A DNA stretch of 64,000 nucleotides, from assembly GCA_039707465.1 (NCBI GenBank), contig CM077644.1, forward strand, positions 100,239,875-100,303,874, read 5' to 3'. Within the stretch, counting starts at the first letter, position 1. Each line of letters begins with the position of its first letter. Positions 14,501 to 25,777 of this stretch are shown in pieces. This DNA is from Rhabdophis nuchalis (taxonomy: Eukaryota; Chordata; Lepidosauria; Squamata; Natricidae). The notes beneath the pieces are model-generated. The model did not search any database. It had not been told where the DNA came from and worked only from the letters and a program-made list of their open reading frames with translations. The translations under genes were made by a program, and so were the position numbers.

Positions 14501-15233
14501 CGTTTTACCAGGTTCGCCTGGTTCGCCAGTTGCGCCCTCTATTGGATCGGGATGCCCTTTGCACAGTCACTCATGCTCTCGTGACATCCCGACTGGACTA
14601 TTGTAACTCTCTCTACATGGGGCTCCCCTTGAGGTGCACCCGAAGACTTCAGCTGGTCCAGAATGCAGCCGCGTGAGCAATAATGGGGACCGCAAGGTAC
14701 GCCCAGGTAACACCGCTCTTGCGCGAGTTGCATTGGCTGCCTGTCGTCTTTCGGGTGCGCTTCAAGGTGTTGGTTGTCATCTTTAAAACGGTCCATGGCT
14801 CGGGACCTAGCTATCTGCGGGATCGGATCCTGCCCCATACATCCTCACGGCCGATCCGCTCCCACAGAGAGGGACTTCTCCGGCTGCCGTCCACTAGACT
14901 GTGTCAGCAGGCGACGCCCAGGGGAAGGGCCTTCTCTGTGGCGGGCCCAGCCCTCTGGAACGACCTTCCCCCCGACATTAGAACAACTACGGACCTCCGC
15001 TCCTTCCGTCGAAAACTGAAAACACACTTTTTCTGTCTGGCCGGCCTTGGTTAGTCTCTACCACTGGGGTGTTTAGGGAATTTAGTTTGAATGGGGTTTT
15101 TAGCGCAGGGACGATCAATTTAATCTGCTTTTATTTATTGTATTTATTGTTTGTATATATTTTTATATGTTTTAATTTCCCTGTGCACCGCTCCGAGTCC
15201 CCTTGGGGAGAGGACGCGGTATACAAAATTAAA

Positions 15234-15279
<46 letters not shown>
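11585..15279 (+). mobile_element. Nearly full-length L2-clade LINE
   Basis: About 3.7 kb: a GC-rich 5' UTR with runs of G (about 11585-12057), one long endonuclease/reverse transcriptase frame to 15054, a 3' UTR, the L2-type 3' end (CGCTCCGAGTCCCC, GGGGAGAGGACGCGGTATAC) and an (ATT)n tail at 15236-15278. The motif LLDLSAAFDTIDH is L2-like rather than CR1-like (CR1 has a LDFSKAFD form). It sits inside the Helitron minisatellite, so the exact 5' junction and target duplication cannot be placed. It is the most complete LINE in the window and a guide to the truncated L2 copies. Confidence 0.85.
12085..15054 (+). pseudogene. L2 ORF2: APE endonuclease + reverse transcriptase, one in-frame stop and a lost catalytic Asp
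   Basis: The frame is open from 12058 (after a TAG at 12055). Position 12085 is a GTG; the first ATG is at 12250, right at the first endonuclease motif, so the native start is probably lost. Residues counted from 12085. Endonuclease: N59 (FCNARS), E86 (IAETW), a GAFN sequence at 191-194 where the family has GDFN, D233 (TPDLIF), SDH at 258-260. Reverse transcriptase: NYRPVSN at 548-554, motif A LDLSAAFD with D619, GVPQGS at 675-680, YADD at 708-711. A TGA at 14674-14676 replaces a CGG/CGA Arg codon of other copies, then the same frame runs to 15054 (ending in LAGLG). Total 989 codons before the stop. The copy cannot make full-length protein and its endonuclease is probably dead. Confidence 0.88.
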
Positions 15280-15871
15280 TACCTACCTACCTACCTACTG
15301 TATTTCTCCCTCTCTATCTATCCCTCTACCTACCTACCTACCTACCTACCTACCTACCTACTGTATTTCTCCCTCTCTATTTATCTACCTACCTGCCTAC
15401 CTACCTATCTACCTACCTACCTACTATATTTCTTCCTTTCTCCCTCTATCTACCTACCTACCTACTTACTGTATTTCTCCCTCTCTCTATAGCCACCTAC
15501 CTACCTACCTACCTACTGTATTTCTCCCTCTCTCTCTCTATCCCTCTACCTACCTACCTACCCACCTACTGTATTTCTCCCTCTCTATCTATCCACCTAC
15601 CTGCCTACCTACCTATCTACCTACCTACCTACCTACCTACCTACCTACCTACCTACCTATTGTATTGTTTCCTTTCTCCCTCTATCTACCTACCTACCTA
15701 CTTACTGTATTTCTCCCTCTCTATCTATCCACCTATCTACCTACCTATCTACCTATCTACTTTATTTCTTCCTTTCTCCCTCTATCTACCTACCTACCTA
15801 CCTACCATATTTCTCTCTCTCTATCTATCCCCCTATCTACCTACCTACTGTATTTCTCCCTTTCTCTCTCT
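15280..15871. repeat. TACC-rich minisatellite inside the Helitron
   Basis: About eleven units, each made of several CTAC or TACC steps, then CTGTATTTCTCCCTCTCT and CTATC, with period about 45-65 bp. One or two units of the same repeat lie left of the L2 at 11484-11580. Long apparent open frames of Tyr-Leu-Pro-Thr repeats across it are artefacts. Confidence 0.9.
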
Positions 15872-16392
15872 ATGGGCCACATGGGAGTTTGCTATCCTCT
15901 GTGTTTTGGCCCCAGAAGGCCTCCATACAGTGTGGAACTTTGGAGGCTTATTATGCGGTTGCTGAGGAAATGACTGTTGGAAATGTAAGAAGCAGCCGGA
16001 TGGGTGGAGCTACAGGGAGGTGAAAACCTGATAAGTGGGTACATTTTACGTTTGTGTACCATGCACATGACACACATGTGCTAGCCAAAAAAATGGTACA
16101 TATTATATTATCGGAAGACCTTGGGAACATTGTGTCAAAATTTAGTGCAAATCGGTCCAGTAGTTTTTGAGATTAGCGGCTTTGCACAAACTATTTTACA
16201 TTTTTATTTATACAGATAAGTCAAGAAACAGAAATATCAAAATAAAAAACAATTATAACATTTCACCCCAAACTAATTATTCATTTTGTAATTTAACATG
16301 GCAAAAAAAAAAAAAAGTCTGCCATTTTTTAAAGGATTTTGTCCTTCTGGCATGGGTGAAAAGGGAGTCTCGGAATATTACAGATCAAACTA

Positions 16393-16885
16393 AATTATTG
16401 GAATTATAATAGAGCTGGGAAGGACCTTGGAGGTCTTCTAGTCCAACCCCTACTCAAGCAAGAGACATTATACAATTTCAGACAAGTGTTTGTCCAGTCT
16501 CTTCTTAAAAACCTCCAGTGATGAAGTGCTCAGAGCTTCTGTAGAGAAGCTGTTCCACTGGTTAATTGTTCTCACCATTAGGAAGTTTCTTCTTAATTTC
16601 CAGTTGCTTCTCTCCTTGATTAGTTTCCATTATTTCTTGTCCTGCCATCTGTTGCTTTGGAAAATAAATAGACTCCTCTCTTCTTTGTGGCAGCCCCCCA
16701 AATACTGGAATACTGCTATTATGTCACCCCTAGTCTTCATACGTTTTAGTCTCTAGGCCTTTAATCACCTTAGTTGCTCTTCTTGGCACATATTCCAAAG
16801 TCTCAACATCTTTTTTGGAATGCAGTGACCAAAACTGGATGCAATATACCAGGTGTGGTCTTACTAAGGTTTTATAAAGCAGTAC
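16393..16885 (-). mobile_element. CR1 LINE, 5'-truncated (minus strand)
   Basis: Reverse complement of the CR1 3' region: GGAAGGACCTTGGAGGTCTT, CTAGTCCAACCCCTACTCAA, GCTGTTCCACTGGTTAATTG, CTTTGTGGCAGCCCCCCAAA, then ACTGGATGCAATATACCAGG. It reaches further 5' than the other CR1 copies here but has no intact frame. Confidence 0.85.
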
Positions 16886-18500
16886 TAATAATTGATTTTG
16901 ATTCTATGACTCTCTTTATACAACTAATATAAAATATTAGGCTTACTGGAACTATGGGATTATATAGCACATGACTTGCATTCACATTTTTATCACATAT
17001 ACACTTCAATATGTAGGCCTGTGGCAGAGAAAGACAGTAGCAGCAAATCTCTGCCAGCCCAAAGCCATCAAAAAAAGTAATTATAAGAGAGAAATATTTC
17101 TCCACTATACATATCCTATATCTGTTTTAGATCCAGACTACACACAAACACACATACACACACACAGAAATATTTATACATGTGCATAAAAATCTGTATA
17201 TTAAGAATAAACAAATAGAAAAATGAGCTTTTTGATGTTTTCACTTGACATGTCATGAAATTTCAGGTAAAAATATTGAAATCTTTTTAGATTTAATGGA
17301 GAGTACTAAAATATTGACATCTAAGGAAAATGCCAAAATGTAACATTCTTGAATGAGATTCCATGAGATTTTAGCTTTTCATGTGAAACTATAGAGCACT
17401 TTTAGATGCCCTTTGATGATCTTGTTGGACTTTGGTTCCTTTACAAAACTCATTTGGCAGCTATTGTATTTTACTAAATTTACCAATCACTTTCCCAGGA
17501 TATTATGGGGGAAGCATCTCATTTTTCCTATTAAACTCATGTAATGTTTAGGGATTATGATAGCATTTAAATATTTCTTGGATGAACGTATATTTAATAT
17601 GACATGCTACTAATTATTGTGCTCAGTTTAAAGAAAAATGATATATTCTCAGAATCAACCACAATTGTCGTGCTTCTGCTTTCCTGGCAACAGTCAAATT
17701 ACATTTAAAATCTGAAGGATACTAATTTGGGAATCTCTTTTTGAAATAAGAACTTGGAACCATTTGAGTTTTACTTCCAACAATGTGATCTAAACAATGC
17801 ATTTTCTCCATTTAAATCTGCAGAAGGCATTCACTAATGTTAAAAGAATATGACAAGTTAACAATAAGCTTCATTATGCATCAGAGAGTCTCAACTATTT
17901 CCTAGTCATTAAATTTTGTCACAATTGTTTTTTTTTAATATGGCATCAAGTCTAAGAGCAATAAATGAGAAATTCTTCTGTTCTATGAGGAACTCCAGAT
18001 TATTTCCATCAATCCATTTTCACTAGGATAATAATTGTCCATGTTGTCAATATTTTGGACATACTGGATAAATGGGATGGCATTCCAATTAATCTTTTTA
18101 TCTACCTGAAAATACAATACACTTTACTTTAATTGATTATGACTTCTTCCTTGTCACAGCTATATGAATGCAGCAATACAGATTGCAACGTCAAGTGACA
18201 ATACACATTACTATGTAAAACACGGAGCACTTGAACTGCTTAAAAAAAGAGGAAACGTTTCCTTCAAATAAAATTTTAGTTGGAGAATCTGTGGCCTTCC
18301 ACAGATTTTGCTGAACTAGAGTTTTGCTGAACTAGAGTTCACAGCATCTTTCATCCTTGACTCTATTTGCTGGAGCTGAAATGGCAATTCATCTCAACTG
18401 GGATACTTTTAAATATCTATAAATATATTTTAGAGCAGACTCATAAATACAATACAAGAAAACTGAGAAACAGTTCTGGGAACTAGACCCACAGAGAGTG

Positions 18501-18501
<1 letters not shown>
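16886..18501. other. AT-rich sequence without recognised features
   Basis: No repeat family, RNA gene or coding frame recognised; a short (CA)n stretch at about 17143-17165. Confidence 0.45.

Positions 18502-18556
<55 letters not shown>
18502..18556. repeat. (AC)n microsatellite
   Basis: About 26 AC units, nearly uninterrupted. Confidence 0.95.
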
Positions 18557-18618
18557 AATCTGCTAAACACATAATTCCCATAGGACTGTCTATGCCTAAG
18601 GATATCTAACCATGTAGC

Positions 18619-18866
18619 AGGAGTGTATTAACTATTATCCTTCTCATCTTTCCTATTACCTACTCCTATTTGTATCATATGACTATCACTTTATTGTTTG
18701 TATCTTGTGATTTATGTTTGAATTTTATGATTTATGATTTATCACTTTATTGCTTGTATGTATACTGAGAGCTTATGCACTGCAGACAAATTCCTTGTTA
18801 CAGACAAAATCACACTCGGCCAATGAAAAATATTCCATTCCATTCTATTCTATTAGCTTTGGTGAT
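18619..18866 (+). mobile_element. LINE 3' end running into (ATTCT)n
   Basis: Contains ATATGACTATCACTTTATTG, ACACTGAGAGC-like wording (TATACTGAGAGCTTATGCAC), CAAATTCCTTGT, TCACACTCGGCCAATGAAAA and a short ATTCC/ATTCT run. This is a common snake LINE 3' end that seeds ATTCT (=AATAG) microsatellites. The clade is probably CR1/L3, not proven here. Confidence 0.6.
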
Positions 18867-19173
18867 ATAAACTTTCCAGCTCCTATATTCCTTTCCTTAC
18901 ATAAATTACACAAATTAATATCAGCCATTCTGTAAAATGGACATAGTAAAACTGAACATAAGATTTCTTCCGAGCTTCATTTTATCCTTTGGAGGCAAAA
19001 ATAAGCCATGATTTTCAATTTCAAAAATTCTAGTTTAAGCAACATTTTTATTTAAAAAAAACAGGAAAAAAGGAAATGCAAAGAATAATAATAAAATCAT
19101 TGTACATATAAAGACAGTCAGTATTTAAATGCAACACTCAACCTTGACCACCTATTGATTAATCTTTTTCCAT

Positions 19174-19410
19174 GCCTTGGTGGTGCAGTGGTTAGAGTGC
19201 TGTACTGCAGGCAACTTCTGCTGATTATTGGCTGCCTGCAATTTGGCAGTTCAAATCCCACCAGGCTCAAGGTTGACTCAACCTTCCATTCTTCTAAGGT
19301 TGGTAAATGAGGACCCAGACTGTTGGGGGCAATATAATGGCTCTGTAAAACTGCTTAGAGAGGGCTCTAAAGCACTATAAAGTGGTAAATAAGTCTAAGT
19401 GCTGTTACTA
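19174..19410 (+). mobile_element. Sauria-type SINE, full length
   Basis: tRNA-related head GGTGGTGCAGTGGTTAGAGT (A box) and GCAGTTCAAATCCCACCAGG (B box region), body GACTCAACCTTCCATTCTTC, and a 3' tail CTGCTTAGAGAGGGCTCTAA then AAGTCTAAGTGCTGTTACTA. The tail is the Bov-B-like end expected of Sauria SINEs, which are mobilised in trans by that LINE. No LINE of that type is seen in the window. Confidence 0.85.
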
Positions 19411-19471
19411 TTCCATCAATAAAGAGCAGGTTCAGAAGCCAAAAAAGAGCACATAGCACTGTCCTTCCATT

Positions 19472-19519
<48 letters not shown>

Positions 19520-19520
19520 A
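19472..19520. repeat. (GTA)n microsatellite
   Basis: About 16 GTA units close behind the SINE. Confidence 0.95.
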
Positions 19521-19568
19521 TACTTTTTGCTCTCCCATGCTTGATAAATCCACATTTCCTCAAATATA

Positions 19569-19944
19569 GCTAGTCCTTGACTTATGACCACAATGGAGCC
19601 CAACATTTCTATTGCTAAATGAAACATTTGTTAAATGGATTTTGCCCCATTTTATGACCTTTCTTGCCACCGTTAAGTTAGTATCATGGTTGTTAAGTGA
19701 ATTTGGCTTCCCCATTGACTTTACTTGTAAGAAGCTGATTGCAAAAGTTGATCACATCACCCCAAGATCCTGCAACCATCATAGGTACATGCAATTTGCC
19801 AAGTGTCTAAATTTTGATCACATCAAAATTTGACCATGGGGATGCTGCAATGGTTGTAAGTGTAGAAAATGGTTATAAGTCATTTTTTCAGTACATTGTA
19901 ATTTTGAACGATCATTAAATGTACTGTAAGTCAAGGACCATCTG
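19569..19944. mobile_element. Mariner-like (TA-flanked) non-autonomous DNA transposon
   Basis: Inverted ends GCTAGTCCTTGACTTATGAC and, on the opposite strand, CAGATGGTCCTTGACTTAC, flanked by TA on both sides (19567-19568, 19945-19946). A TA duplication and short inverted repeats fit the Tc1/mariner superfamily (possibly Tigger-like). The interior is rich in GTTAAGTGAATTTGG-type repeats and has no transposase. A half copy lies at 34.85 kb. Confidence 0.7.
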
Positions 19945-20286
19945 TATCCTAATTCCAAATTTGAAATATATAATTCAAAGTTATAATCATAGCTTTTAAT
20001 TCGAATGCCCCTCCCACAATCATATAAACAAATTTAACAATATTAAAGAAAATGGCAAGAAGTAAAAACAAGTCTTATGTATTTTCTTATGTCACCAGAC
20101 TTGAAATTTTGGGCTTAGACAACTTAGAACTACGCCGCCTTCGGTCTGACCTAAGCGTAGTACACAAAATTATCTGCTACAATGTCCTACCTGTCAATGA
20201 CTACTTCAGCTTCAACCACAACAATACATGAGCACACAATAGATATAAACTTAAGGTAAACCGCTCCAAACTCGATTGCAGGAAAT

Positions 20287-20575
20287 TATTATTATTATTA
20301 TTATTATTTATTGGACTTCTAGACCGCCCCCTCTCCCCGAAGGGACTCGGGGCGGTGTACAGGTACAAATTAAAACCATTACAATCAATAATACATATAA
20401 CTAAAATTGAATTAAATAAACCCCTGTACAAATTTATAAAAATTAAAAACTTAACCTTAAAACCAAATCGCAAAATTTAAAAATACAAACTGAGGTGGGA
20501 AAGCTGGAATTAGGCCAGGCCGGCTAGATGAAACAAGTGGGTTTTGAGTTTCTGGCGGAAGGAGCGGAAATACAA
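20287..20575 (-). mobile_element. L2 LINE, 5'-truncated (minus strand)
   Basis: (ATT)n tail, then the reverse-complement L2 end (TAGACCGCCCCCTCTCCCCG, GGGACTCGGGGCGGTGTACA), 3' UTR, and the last ORF2 codons (TTAGGCCAGGCCGGCTAGAT). GGAAAT on each side looks like a short target duplication inside the host LINE frame. Confidence 0.85.
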
Positions 20576-20735
20576 CTTCAGCAACAGAATGGTCGATGCC
20601 TGGAATGCTCTACCTGACTCTGGTTTCTTTCCCAAATCCCCAAAAGTTTAACCTTACACTGTCTACTGTCAACCTCACCCCATTCCTAAGAGGTCTGTAA
20701 GGGGTGTGCATAAGCGCACCTCAGTGCCTACCATC

Positions 20736-21182
<447 letters not shown>

Positions 21183-21312
21183 CTACCGTCCCTACCCTAA
21201 TGTCCCAATTTATTCATATCCATTTCCTGTATTCAAAATCAAGTTTATACTTATATATGTTATCTAATACATGTTTGATGAAATAAATAAACAAACAAAT
21301 AAACAAATAAAT

Positions 21313-21911
21313 GTAAGACTATGGTTGACCCCAGCCCAGCAAAACTTTCCAAGACAAAAAAAAGCATGTTGCCACTAAGCAGTTTATATTTCCAACCAAC
21401 ACTTTTCAAACATTATCTGAAGTCTTCAAAAAAAAAACCCACAAAGCATCTTTTGTTGAGTTAATCTTCGCCTAAAATCCTTGAAAACATACTTACTATT
21501 CTTTAAAAACCTTTCATATTGATTTGTTATAAAAGAATGTTCCAATTCTTTATTGCATAGTTCTTTCAGGTAAGCAATATTTACCTTAAGAATGCTTTTT
21601 GGTTGTCAATAAAAAAAAAATAGTGCAGACATGGAATTGTCCAAAACACATGTCAGTGTTGACAGTAATTCAAGAGTTTTTTGATTGTCTATTCCAAATT
21701 GTGAAAGCAAAAGCAAAAGATGTTTTAATGGGGAGGGGGGGGATATTCGATGGCAAATATCTGCCTGAATTCTCAATATTTCAGACTGTCATTCTCATGG
21801 CAGAAACGGTCAGTCAACGTTCCCTCAGGGAGATTATTCCCCTCTCCTCCTTGCTAGAAATGGCAACATGTGGTGTCCTTTTAAATGGAGGTTGAAGATT
21901 TGCTGTAGATA

Positions 21912-21913
<2 letters not shown>
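21313..21913. other. No recognisable gene or repeat
   Basis: AT-rich sequence without known repeat words or coding frames. Confidence 0.4.

Positions 21914-21962
<49 letters not shown>
21914..21962. repeat. (GT)n microsatellite
   Basis: About 24 GT units. Confidence 0.95.
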
Positions 21963-21966
<4 letters not shown>

Positions 21967-22104
21967 GGACCATCTAGCTGTTGTGGAATCTCATAATTCA
22001 TTTTCCAGGACCTCCAAGAAGTGAAAAGTTCAAGATAAATTTCTGGTTCGGAAAAGTGCTAGTTCTCATGAGAGCAGGGGAGAGAGATGCTTTTTGCTAA
22101 TAAA

Positions 22105-22448
22105 GTAAAGGTAAAGGTTCCCCTTGCACATATGTGCTAGTTGTTCCTGACTCTAAGGGGCGATGCTCATCTCTGTTTCGAAGCCAAAGAGCCAGCGCTG
22201 TCTCAAGATGTCTCTCTGCTCATGTGACTGGCATGACTAAATACCAAAGGTGCACGGAACACTGTTACTTTCTCACCAAAGGTGGTTCCTATTTTTCTAT
22301 TTGTATTTTTACATGCTTTTAAACTACTAGGTTGGGAGAAGCTGGGACAAATAACAGGAGCTCATTCTGTTACACGGCACTAAGGATTTGAACCGCTGAA
22401 CTTCTGATCGACAAGTTCAGCATCGGAGCCACTGAGCCACTGTGTCCC
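22105..22448 (-). mobile_element. tRNA-derived SINE, full length (family 2, minus strand)
   Basis: Reverse complement of the 8.3-kb copy: the tail side starts at GTAAAGGTAAAGGTTCCCCT, the body has CTCTGTTTCGAAGCCAAAGA, and the head ends with a B-box complement near GGATTTGAACCGC and an A-box complement GCCACTGAGCCACTG. Confidence 0.85.
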
Positions 22449-22577
22449 ATTTTTTTTTTTGCAAATAAATTTTATCTGTGTTTTGCTGTGCCTGCTAAAG
22501 CGTTCTATTTGTTATTGTTGTTGTTCCTTTGTACAAGCTCAGAAGTTGACTTCAACCTTAAGTCCATTAGTAAAGTA

Positions 22578-23288
22578 AGGGGAGCCCTTCGCACAGTCAC
22601 TCAAGCGCTTGTGACATCCCGGCTGGATTACTGCAATGCTCTCTACATGGGGCTCCCCTTGAGGTGCACTCGAAAGCTACAGTTAGTGCAGAATGCGGCC
22701 GCGCGGGTGATTATGGGTGCCTCAAGGCAAACCCACGTAACACCTCTCCTGCGCGAGCTGCACTGGCTGCCTGTGGCCTTTCGAGTGCGCTTCAAGGTGT
22801 TGACAACCATCTTTAAATCGCTCCATGGCTCGGGGCCTAGCTATATACGAGACCGCCTCCTGCCCCATACATCCCTTCGTCCGATCCGCTCCCACAGAGA
22901 GGGCCTTCTCCGGGTGCCGTCGACGGGGCAATGCCGGTTGGCGACACCCAGGGGAAGGGCCTTCTCTGTGGCGGGCCCGGCCCTCTGGAACGACCTACCC
23001 TCCGACCTTCGCACTATCTCGGACCTCTGTCTCTTCCGCCAACGTCTTAAGACGTATTTATTTCAACAAGCCGGCCTAGGATAGCCCCCTGTTCCTGACT
23101 TTAAAAAAAAAAAAAAATAATTATAATTTGGGAAGGTTTTTAACATGGGTTTTAGCACGGGTTAATCTAATTTAATATATTTTAAATTGATATTTATTGT
23201 ATTTTTGTGGTTTTAATAATGCCTGTGCGCCGCCCTGGGTCCTAACAAGGAGAAGGGCGGGGTATAAATTTAATAAAATAAATAAATA
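22578..23288 (+). mobile_element. L2 LINE, 5'-truncated, with open C-terminal ORF2
   Basis: Starts within ORF2 and stays open to the stop at 23084: RTVTQALVTSRLDYCNALYM.., LLRELHWLPVAFRVRFK, RGRAFSVAGPALWNDLP, ending QQAGLG. The 3' UTR ends CGCCGCCCTGGGTCC.., GAGAAGGGCGGGGTATAAAT, (AAATA)n. It lacks endonuclease and polymerase core and is dead on arrival. The uninterrupted frame suggests a recent insertion. Here the codon that is TGA in the 14.67-kb copy is CGG (Arg). Confidence 0.9.
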
Positions 23289-23446
23289 ACTTCTGTTTAG
23301 ATGATTTTCTTATCTGAAAGAATTAATTTGAAGCTTGGCAGAATGCACACTTCTATCAAACAAATAGCATCTTGGAACATTTTTTTTTCCTTTTGTAAAT
23401 TTTCTTTTTTAAAAAAAAGAAAAAGAGGAGTGGGGAATTAACAGCT

Positions 23447-24375
23447 CTTTAATTTATCTCAACCCGTCCAAGACTGAGTGGCTGTGGTTTCCGGCACCCC
23501 GGTTCAGCCAGGTAACTCCAACTCTGGCCATTGGGGGTGAAACACTGGCCCCCGTGGAGAGGGCGTGCAATTTGGGTGTCCTCCTGGATTTCCGGCTGTC
23601 CATGGAGGACCATGTGGCGGCTGTGGCCAGGGGGGCGTTCTATCAGGTACGCCTGATGCACCAATTGCGCCCCTTACTGGCTGCCTTTCGCACAGTCACT
23701 CAGGCACTCGTGACATCCCGACTTGACTACTGTAATGCTCTCTACATGGGGCTTCCCTTGAGGTGCACTCGAAGGCTACAGCTAGTCCAGAATGCGGCCG
23801 CGCAGGTGATTATGGGACTAGGTTCTCCCACATAACACCTCTCCTGCGCGAGCTGCACTGGCTGCCTGTGGCCTTTCGAGTGCGCTTCAAGGTTTTGACG
23901 ACCATCTTCAAAGCGCTCCATGGCTCGGGGCCTAGTTATATGCGAGACCGTCTTCTGCCCCATACATCCCTTCGTCCGCTCCTCTCCCACAGAGAGGGCC
24001 TTCTCAAGGTGCCGTCGGCCGGGCAATGCCAGTTGGCGACACCCAGGGGAAGGGCCTTCTCTGTGGCGGGCCCTACCCTCTGGAACGACTTACCCCCCAA
24101 ACTACGTACCATCTCAGACCTCTGCCTCTTCTGCCAGCGTCTTAAGACGCGCCTTTTCCAACAAGCCGGCCTAGCATAACCTCCCGTTTTGACCGTTTTA
24201 ATTTGGGGGATTTTATACAATTTTAGCACAGGGTATATTTAATAGTTTAAAAAAAAAATTGTACCTTTGTTATATTTGTTATGTTTTAAAATTTTCCTGT
24301 GCGCCGCCCTGGGTCCTTTTTGGAGAAGGTGCGGGGTATAAATCTGAATAAATCTATCAATCTAAATCTAAATCT
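23447..24375 (+). mobile_element. L2 LINE, 5'-truncated, frameshifted ORF2
   Basis: Begins slightly more 5' than its neighbour (NPSKTEWLWFPAPRF-type sequence at 23460). The frame is broken near 23815-23835, where a few bases around GGACTAGGTTCTCCCACATA differ from other copies, then resumes as HITPLLRELHWLPVAFRVRF to the stop at 24179. The 3' end is GCGCCGCCCTGGGTCC plus a decayed tail of AATCTA units. It lies about 160 bp from the previous L2 in the same orientation. Confidence 0.88.
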
Positions 24376-24752
24376 ATCTCCCTCACTACCAAATGTAAGT
24401 GTTTTGGCTACTCAAAGAAAATATGAAGTGTCTTCTATTGTTCATGTGAAAGGGGAGGTCACAGTACATAATTGCCAAGTTAGCCTATAGCTTTTTTTTC
24501 GGCTTTTTCCTGTTTTTGAATACTGCTTACAAATTGCCAGAGTCACTGTCAAAACATTGGCTTTGACATGTTACAAGGAAATCAGAGGATGGTGTACAAT
24601 GAGCAGAATCTTTACAAGGCCTTAAAGTTACAATTGCAAAAGCTTTATTAATGGATGCCAATTTTTTTTAATTTAGAAAAGTGTAATTGCAATTTTCTGG
24701 TAATATAGAGAAGGTAGGTTAGTAAGTTAACCATTAAGAGCAGAAGTTTTTT

Positions 24753-24782
24753 GTGCTTGCTTCGGCAGCACATATACTAAAA
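24753..24782 (+). ncRNA. Truncated U6 snRNA retrocopy (first 30 nt)
   Basis: GTGCTTGCTTCGGCAGCACA then TATACTAAAA is the conserved 5' end of U6 spliceosomal RNA, with one C-to-T change in the first stem. It stops after 30 nt. The 12-bp direct repeat AGCAGAAGTTTT flanks it at 24739-24750 and 24784-24795, as expected of a LINE-mediated target duplication. It is not a working U6 gene: no downstream body and no pol III terminator in place. Confidence 0.85.
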
Positions 24783-24795
24783 CAGCAGAAGTTTT

Positions 24796-25777
24796 CCTTG
24801 TTTTCATAGGTTTTATTGTATCTATTATTCTGTGAATAAGTATAGGTAAAGGTATAGTAGAATAATCAATCTCATTGTGCACTGTATAATTTTTGAAAGA
24901 ATTATAGTTATTACTCAGTAGCCTTTGACCAGTGTGATAAAAATGTTAAATCTGTATTTATTAGATCAGAATCATTATATACTTTGCTTTGAGCATCCTT
25001 AAGAGTAAAAATGATATTATTCATTCATGGTGTTTGGTGTTTTCGTAAGAATAGAAATGATATTACTTCATTATTGATGTTTTCAGCCGATAGGCCAATA
25101 ATTTATAGATCCTTTCTCCTTCTTTTCAGCATGTTTGTTTTATGTGATTAAATGAATATATTCTATCATATGCATAAAGAAAATTAGGTTCCCATTTAGT
25201 ACTCATAAAAGTTGTACATGGCAATAATGTAGCGTGCACAAAAGTTTCTTAACTGTATTTTCCAAATTTTCTCACAGTGATGTTTTATTTCTTTTCTATG
25301 AAATCATTTGCAATATTATGGCCACCAATATATGTGCTAAAAAAAATCTGAATCGGCCATTGCCTTTGAAGTGCATCTACTTTTTTTTTAAAAAGCAATT
25401 TAATCTTTTATTTCATCTGTTTTACAAAAAGTTTATCTTTTGATAATGAAAGATTTTAAATAGGGTGATTTTTTCTTATATTGTCTGAAAATATTACTTC
25501 AGCATGATTAGATATTGTAATGAAATGTATATTACATCAAGCTTCCCAATGAAGAAACTAAAAGCTAAAGAATAAATCACTCAAGAATAAGTCAGATATG
25601 GAACTGGAAAAGAAAAAGTATAGTCTTTCTGTGAAGGGTTTTTAAAATTGCTATATATCCACCAAGCTAAACTCTTAACACAAAAACTGTAGTATTTTCT
25701 ATGTATATCATTATTTTGTTTGGAGCAGTCATGCATATGAAAAAGGTTCTAAAATGTGAATAAAATCTCCAGCTATG
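24796..25777. other. AT-rich sequence without recognised features
   Basis: Very AT-rich; no repeat family or coding frame recognised. Confidence 0.45.

Larger units (their letters stand above)
11368..16216 (-). mobile_element. Non-autonomous Helitron, minus strand, interrupted by an L2 LINE
   Basis: Read on the minus strand, the element starts with TCTGTATAAATAAAAATG after an A (16216) and ends with CTAG followed by T (11371-11368). Just inside the 3' end is a hairpin, GGCCAC / GTGGCC with an 8-nt loop (11380-11399). TC start, terminal hairpin, CTRR end and insertion between A and T are the hallmarks of Helitrons. No Rep/helicase gene is present. Without the inserted L2 (about 11585-15279) it is about 1.15 kb. 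It carries a TACC-rich minisatellite on both sides of the L2. Confidence 0.75.

Noticed and set aside
15069..15965. Open frame of 298 codons with repeated Tyr-Leu-Pro-Thr
   Set aside because: It follows the TACC minisatellite and the (ATT)n tail of the L2. The repeat unit happens to contain no stop in this frame; there is no start context or domain.
19174..19410. Genuine tRNA gene
   Set aside because: A and B boxes belong to a Sauria SINE: cloverleaf arms do not close, and the Bov-B-like tail follows. The same applies to the heads at 8262, 35491 and 35741.
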